A stretch of 36,654 nt of DNA from Crocinitomicaceae bacterium (GTDB taxonomy: Bacteria > Bacteroidota > Bacteroidia > Flavobacteriales_D > Sanyastnellaceae), in assembly GCA_002720375.1 (NCBI GenBank), contig PBIE01000009.1, forward strand, positions 32,687-69,340, in the 5' to 3' direction. Below the pieces are notes generated by a model, which saw nothing but the letters and a program-made list of their open reading frames with translations, did not search any database and had not been told where the DNA came from. Below, one piece after another: positions 33,088 to 36,654 of the stretch. Every line of letters starts with the position of its first letter. Position 1 is the first letter of the stretch. The translations under genes and the position numbers were made by a program.

Positions 33088-36000
33088 TCAGCGAAGAATC
33101 ATGACTGTACCGCTGTAGTCCCGCCCGTTGGGCAAAGTCAGCATGTAATAGTGTGTGCCGGATGATACATCTCTGGCATTCCACAGGTTGTCATAGTTCT
33201 CAGAGTAAAAGACTTGGTTTCCCCACCGGTCGTAGATGGCGAGAATTGACCCATCGTATTTGAGGAGACCATCGATTTCGAACGTATCGTTTTTGCCAAT
33301 TGACCCTTCTGCGGTTCCAGGGGTGAAGATGTTGGGAATGGTAATGTCACAGTTGTACCACTCGACTTGCCACTCGTATTCCTCTCCGCCTGTTGTGCAG
33401 GGGTTGTAGCCCGTCCCGGTCAGCACCAATGGGTTGTTGTAGTAGGTGGAATCCAAAAGATTGTCGAACATGGCTGTCGTGAAGGTGACCGCATCTGTGG
33501 TCAAGCCGGGTATGATGACGGCCGTTCCCGACGATCCTTGTTGTTCGATGGTCCAATTCCAGTTGACAGCGTTGTTGGCTGCCAACTCGAAGGTGTTCGA
33601 GATTTCTGGGCAAAGGAAGAGCGGTGTTTCTGATGGAAGAAGGACCGGCGAGGATGGACCCAAGTTCACGGGATACCCCATCCAAACGTATGTACTGTCT
33701 TCTAACGTGGTGCACCCCAAAGGGTCTTCGAAAACAGCAGAAATCCAGGTTTCATGGTGGGGGTTGAAGGTTGCGTTGAACGTGTTGCCGACACTTCCAT
33801 CCTCCCAAGTGACGGTCCAATCATTGGACGTCAGCGGATCAATGGTCAGCTGGGTTTCGCCGTCGCAACCGAGGGAGTATTCTGCAAGCGGGTTGGGTAC
33901 AGGTTCGAAAATGATGACCTCCACGCAGGACTCTGCTGTTCCGCACTCGTTTGTGGCTTCGAGGCAATATTCACCCGCATCATCGGCGTTCAGCGTTGGA
34001 TCATCGGCGCCAGGGATGTCGTTGTTTTGATATGACCACTGTAACTCGATTTCATCCGAAGCTTCCAACCCACCATCTAAGGTGACCTCTATACCTTCAT
34101 CGCAGACAATAATGTTCTCTCCCAGGTCTGGGTTGCCTTGTTCCGATGTGACGATGGTGAAGGGGAGCTCGATGGTGCCGCAGAGGTTACTCAACGTAAC
34201 GGACAGGTCGTATTGGTTGAAGCCATCAAATTGGTAGTCGGCAAACAAGCCTGTTACACTATTGGCTTCTGGCCACTCAATGGGGTCGAGGGTGCCTTGG
34301 AAGGCCGTGTCTACTGAGAAGTTGGCTGTTTCGCCGTCGCACAGGAGGTAGGTTCCGTCAGCCTGTAGGCTGTTTTCAGGCCCAACCAACGACCCAACAG
34401 GGGTCGTGCTTGTCTCCATGGGATAGCATGCGCTGTAGCCACAGTTGTCGTCCGTGAAACAAACTTCATACAACCCCAATCCGCTGGTCGGGGTGAAGAA
34501 GGTATTGAATTCGGTGGGGTCTGAAAAGAATCCAGTACCCTGGCTCACGCTCCAAGACCCGCCAACCGGGTCGACCTCACAGTTGGCTGTTGCAGAGTAA
34601 ACCAAACCTCCTCCAGCGGGGAGGTCCTCAACTTGTTGGGGGTTGGTCGTGGTGCAGTTGTAAACGGTAAACCCGAAGTCGTCTACGGGCGCATTCTCTC
34701 CTGTAACCAGTACGATGTCTACTTGGTTACCGAGCGAAACTTCAATGTCGGTGTGGGCCGTAAAGACATCAAACGATGTCAGGATGTAATTGGATTCAAC
34801 CCCGTCGGCGTCGGTGATGGTGACAGCCAAATAATTGTCACCTCCCCAACCAGTAGGGTCGGAGGCCGTCATGTAGATAAGCAAGGGGCCAGCGTCCGGC
34901 GTGGTGTATCCACCAGCGAATTGAACCGAGTATAGGCTGTCACATACAGGTGGGATGGTCACCTCGGGAATCACCTGGGTCACCTGCTCAATGTTGAAGA
35001 CCCGCTGACCTTGGCAGCCGTCATCGTTGGTCACGAGGATTCTGTATGAACCGGGCGTGACGCCAATGGCTGTGTCACCGAGCATTTCTGCTGGAATGAC
35101 AATTTCTCCGCCGGCGTCATTCCAGTTCGCATCCCACGTGTACTCTACAAACGAGTCCATGTCGGGGTCACATATTGAAACGGTGGCAGTGTCGTCGCCG
35201 CAAATGGGGTTTGGCTCGACACAGACATCAGGAAGAAAGTACAGGCTTTGGTCGATGAAGAACTCGGCTGTAGCGGAACACCCCACATCGATGGAAGCCG
35301 TAACTGCAAACGCGCCGCCAAAAGCATATGTGCACTCTGGCCCAGTACACCCCAGTGACCAACTGTAGTTGTCAAAATCGTCGTTGCAAGTGATGGTGGT
35401 CTCCTGACCAGAACAGATGCTGAAGTCGCCATCTACAGTGAGCGCGGGAAGTTCTATATCAAGGACTTCTACATAATAGCTAAGGACGGTTTCACCGGCT
35501 GGTGTTCCGTCATCCACGGCAGTAATTTCAAGAAAGTAGGTGCCTACATTTTCGGGTGTTCCCGCGAGGAAGGCGTCAATGAAAGTGATGCCATTCTCTA
35601 CATACGTCCCATTCTGATTTACCGCAGCGATGTCAGACATCGTCACGCTTACCGTTTGCCCTTCCTCGGGAGAAAGAAAGCCGATGTTGAGGTCAAGCGT
35701 GTCGTTTAGGCAGACAAACAGTGTGTCATCGCATCCGCCTCCAGGTGTTTGCGTTGGGACGGGGGCTTGGTTGGGGTCAGAGCCAGATACATTAATGCAA
35801 AAGTCCTGTCCATTCAACCAAAAACAACCGTCTTGTTCTTCTGGCGAGGCGCCATATGGTCCATTGTACAGGTTGGAGGGTAGGTTGAATCTGCCGAATT
35901 GAACGAAGTCGTCGCCACCTTGGTTTTCTTCATCCACGCCAACAGTAGCAGGGTCAGGCCCACAGCAACCACCTGAACCACCTACGTCTCCGTGTGACCA

Positions 36001-36654
36001 CTCCATGTTTTGGTAGCAGAGTTGAACGTTGTTGCCCTCTCCAATCGAAACAGAACCATCTGCACTAAAGGCAATTTGGTAACTCACTGTTCTGTCGTCG
36101 TGGTTGTTGTAATATCCGACATCCACCCAATTGACATATACAACCTCAGGCGTGATGCGGTAATAGATGTCACCTGTCAACCGGTAGTCACCGTCTGCCC
36201 AATATCCAGCAATGACGCTGTAGTTGGCGTCTGGAAACTCTTCTGGTGTCCAGTCGATTACTGGTTCACTAAAGGAAATCAGGCCCTTGGAGTTGATGTA
36301 GAATTCATTGTATGTCGCTCCAAACAAGTTGAACGTAAACGGCAAGGAAAGCGGTCCATGAGAGTAGTCCACATCAATTCCGGCACCACCCGTGAATTGT
36401 TGCATTTCAGGTGTGATTTCGATGTACGTCTCATCGGGTTCTATCCAGCAATCGCACTCTCCAGCACGACTTAATCTTTCGGCTTTTCTGGCTTCTTTTC
36501 TCGCCAGGTATTCCGGCGTGCTTTGGTGTCTTTTAATGACGTCGATGACATCTTGCTCATTGTAGCCCTCCCAGTTTCGGTAGGTTTCCCACTCATCTCG
36601 GTCCATCATCATAACGGCAAATTCAAAGCCGCCATATTTTCCGTAAAGCGCAGC
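33088..36654 (-). CDS. Nidogen-like CHU_C-tailed secreted protein (5' end outside window)
   Basis: At least 1188 residues; the frame is open to the window edge, so the start and any signal peptide lie beyond base 36654. The ATGs at 36612, 36609 and 36606 are internal: the upstream codons read LYGKYGGFEFAV. After a charged stretch comes a nidogen-like domain (about residues 80-265 of the visible part) with YNEFYINSKGLISFSEP, IAGYWADGD and VVYVNWVDVGYYN. Several Cys-bearing Ig/PKD-like modules follow without an obvious catalytic motif. The last about 86 residues are a CHU_C domain (IPNIFTPG, AIYDRWGNQVFYSENYDN, GTHYYMLTL, GTVMILR), a T9SS type B signal. Unlike the two cassettes at 22-30 kb, no PorP/SprF gene follows; radA does. 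Confidence 0.85.
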   Translation of the reverse strand, partial: AALYGKYGGFEFAVMMMDRDEWETYRNWEGYNEQDVIDVIKRHQSTPEYLARKEARKAERLSRAGECDCWIEPDETYIEITPEMQQFTGGAGIDVDYSHGPLSLPFTFNLFGATYNEFYINSKGLISFSEPVIDWTPEEFPDANYSVIAGYWADGDYRLTGDIYYRITPEVVYVNWVDVGYYNNHDDRTVSYQIAFSADGSVSIGEGNNVQLCYQNMEWSHGDVGGSGGCCGPDPATVGVDEENQGGDDFVQFGRFNLPSNLYNGPYGASPEEQDGCFWLNGQDFCINVSGSDPNQAPVPTQTPGGGCDDTLFVCLNDTLDLNIGFLSPEEGQTVSVTMSDIAAVNQNGTYVENGITFIDAFLAGTPENVGTYFLEITAVDDGTPAGETVLSYYVEVLDIELPALTVDGDFSICSGQETTITCNDDFDNYSWSLGCTGPECTYAFGGAFAVTASIDVGCSATAEFFIDQSLYFLPDVCVEPNPICGDDTATVSICDPDMDSFVEYTWDANWNDAGGEIVIPAEMLGDTAIGVTPGSYRILVTNDDGCQGQRVFNIEQVTQVIPEVTIPPVCDSLYSVQFAGGYTTPDAGPLLIYMTASDPTGWGGDNYLAVTITDADGVESNYILTSFDVFTAHTDIEVSLGNQVDIVLVTGENAPVDDFGFTVYNCTTTNPQQVEDLPAGGGLVYSATANCEVDPVGGSWSVSQGTGFFSDPTEFNTFFTPTSGLGLYEVCFTDDNCGYSACYPMETSTTPVGSLVGPENSLQADGTYLLCDGETANFSVDTAFQGTLDPIEWPEANSVTGLFADYQFDGFNQYDLSVTLSNLCGTIELPFTIVTSEQGNPDLGENIIVCDEGIEVTLDGGLEASDEIELQWSYQNNDIPGADDPTLNADDAGEYCLEATNECGTAESCVEVIIFEPVPNPLAEYSLGCDGETQLTIDPLTSNDWTVTWEDGSVGNTFNATFNPHHETWISAVFEDPLGCTTLEDSTYVWMGYPVNLGPSSPVLLPSETPLFLCPEISNTFELAANNAVNWNWTIEQQGSSGTAVIIPGLTTDAVTFTTAMFDNLLDSTYYNNPLVLTGTGYNPCTTGGEEYEWQVEWYNCDITIPNIFTPGTAEGSIGKNDTFEIDGLLKYDGSILAIYDRWGNQVFYSENYDNLWNARDVSSGTHYYMLTLPNGRDYSGTVMILR

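Noticed and set aside
33446-34030. 194-residue plus-strand open frame
   Set aside because: Antisense to the nidogen-like CHU_C gene, no recognisable domains.

Overview
The window looks like part of a Bacteroidota chromosome, most likely Flavobacteriales or a close relative, with a GC content that appears to be a little above 50 percent. This is inferred from type IX secretion (T9SS) hallmarks: three proteins ending in the gliding-motility/CHU_C sorting domain (SprB/CHU style), two PorP/SprF-family outer-membrane proteins, a DUF4175 giant protein, a multi-PAS HisKA_2 kinase next to a LytTR response regulator, and Bacteroidota-type variants of YbeY and RsmI. No rRNA, tRNA, CRISPR array, insertion sequence or prophage gene was seen.

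Layout. 1-4458 (minus) is a tight operon: a MORN-repeat secreted protein, a cytosolic multi-PAS sensor kinase and a LytTR response regulator cut by the window edge. 4459-4910 is the only gene-free stretch over 300 bp. 4911-6922 (plus) holds rpiB and an M28 peptidase coupled by an ATGA overlap. 6897-15929 (minus) reads DUF4175 protein, RsbW-like anti-sigma ATPase, ybeY, mnmG, then an ALDH7-type dehydrogenase and a thioredoxin-fold lipoprotein. 16068-20322 (plus) carries a 1.1-kresidue lamin-tail/Calx-beta/PKD secreted protein and an EamA transporter. hemW (minus) and a biotin carrier protein (plus) diverge near 21.45 kb. 22042-30056 (plus) is two consecutive cassettes, each a CHU_C-tailed surface protein followed by a PorP/SprF protein; the second surface protein has about 18 SprB-like repeats. 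30131-31710 (plus) is a conserved-looking unknown protein and rsmI. 31726-36654 (minus) is a nidogen-like CHU_C protein (5' end outside the window) followed by radA.

How the genes work together. The secreted proteins share the T9SS export route and two have a dedicated PorP/SprF partner beside them, which suggests surface anchoring. The housekeeping genes serve tRNA/rRNA modification and maturation (mnmG, ybeY, rsmI), recombination (radA), sugar phosphate metabolism (rpiB) and radical-SAM heme handling (hemW). Gene packing is very tight, with many ATGA/TGATG/TAATG junctions that imply translational coupling.

The most notable non-coding signal is a set of three parS-like CACGTG palindromes in and around mnmG. 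Two are identical 16-mers in inverted orientation that exactly bracket the gene, each abutting a stop codon; the third lies inside mnmG. They suggest a ParB-loading centromere region, and so proximity to the replication origin.
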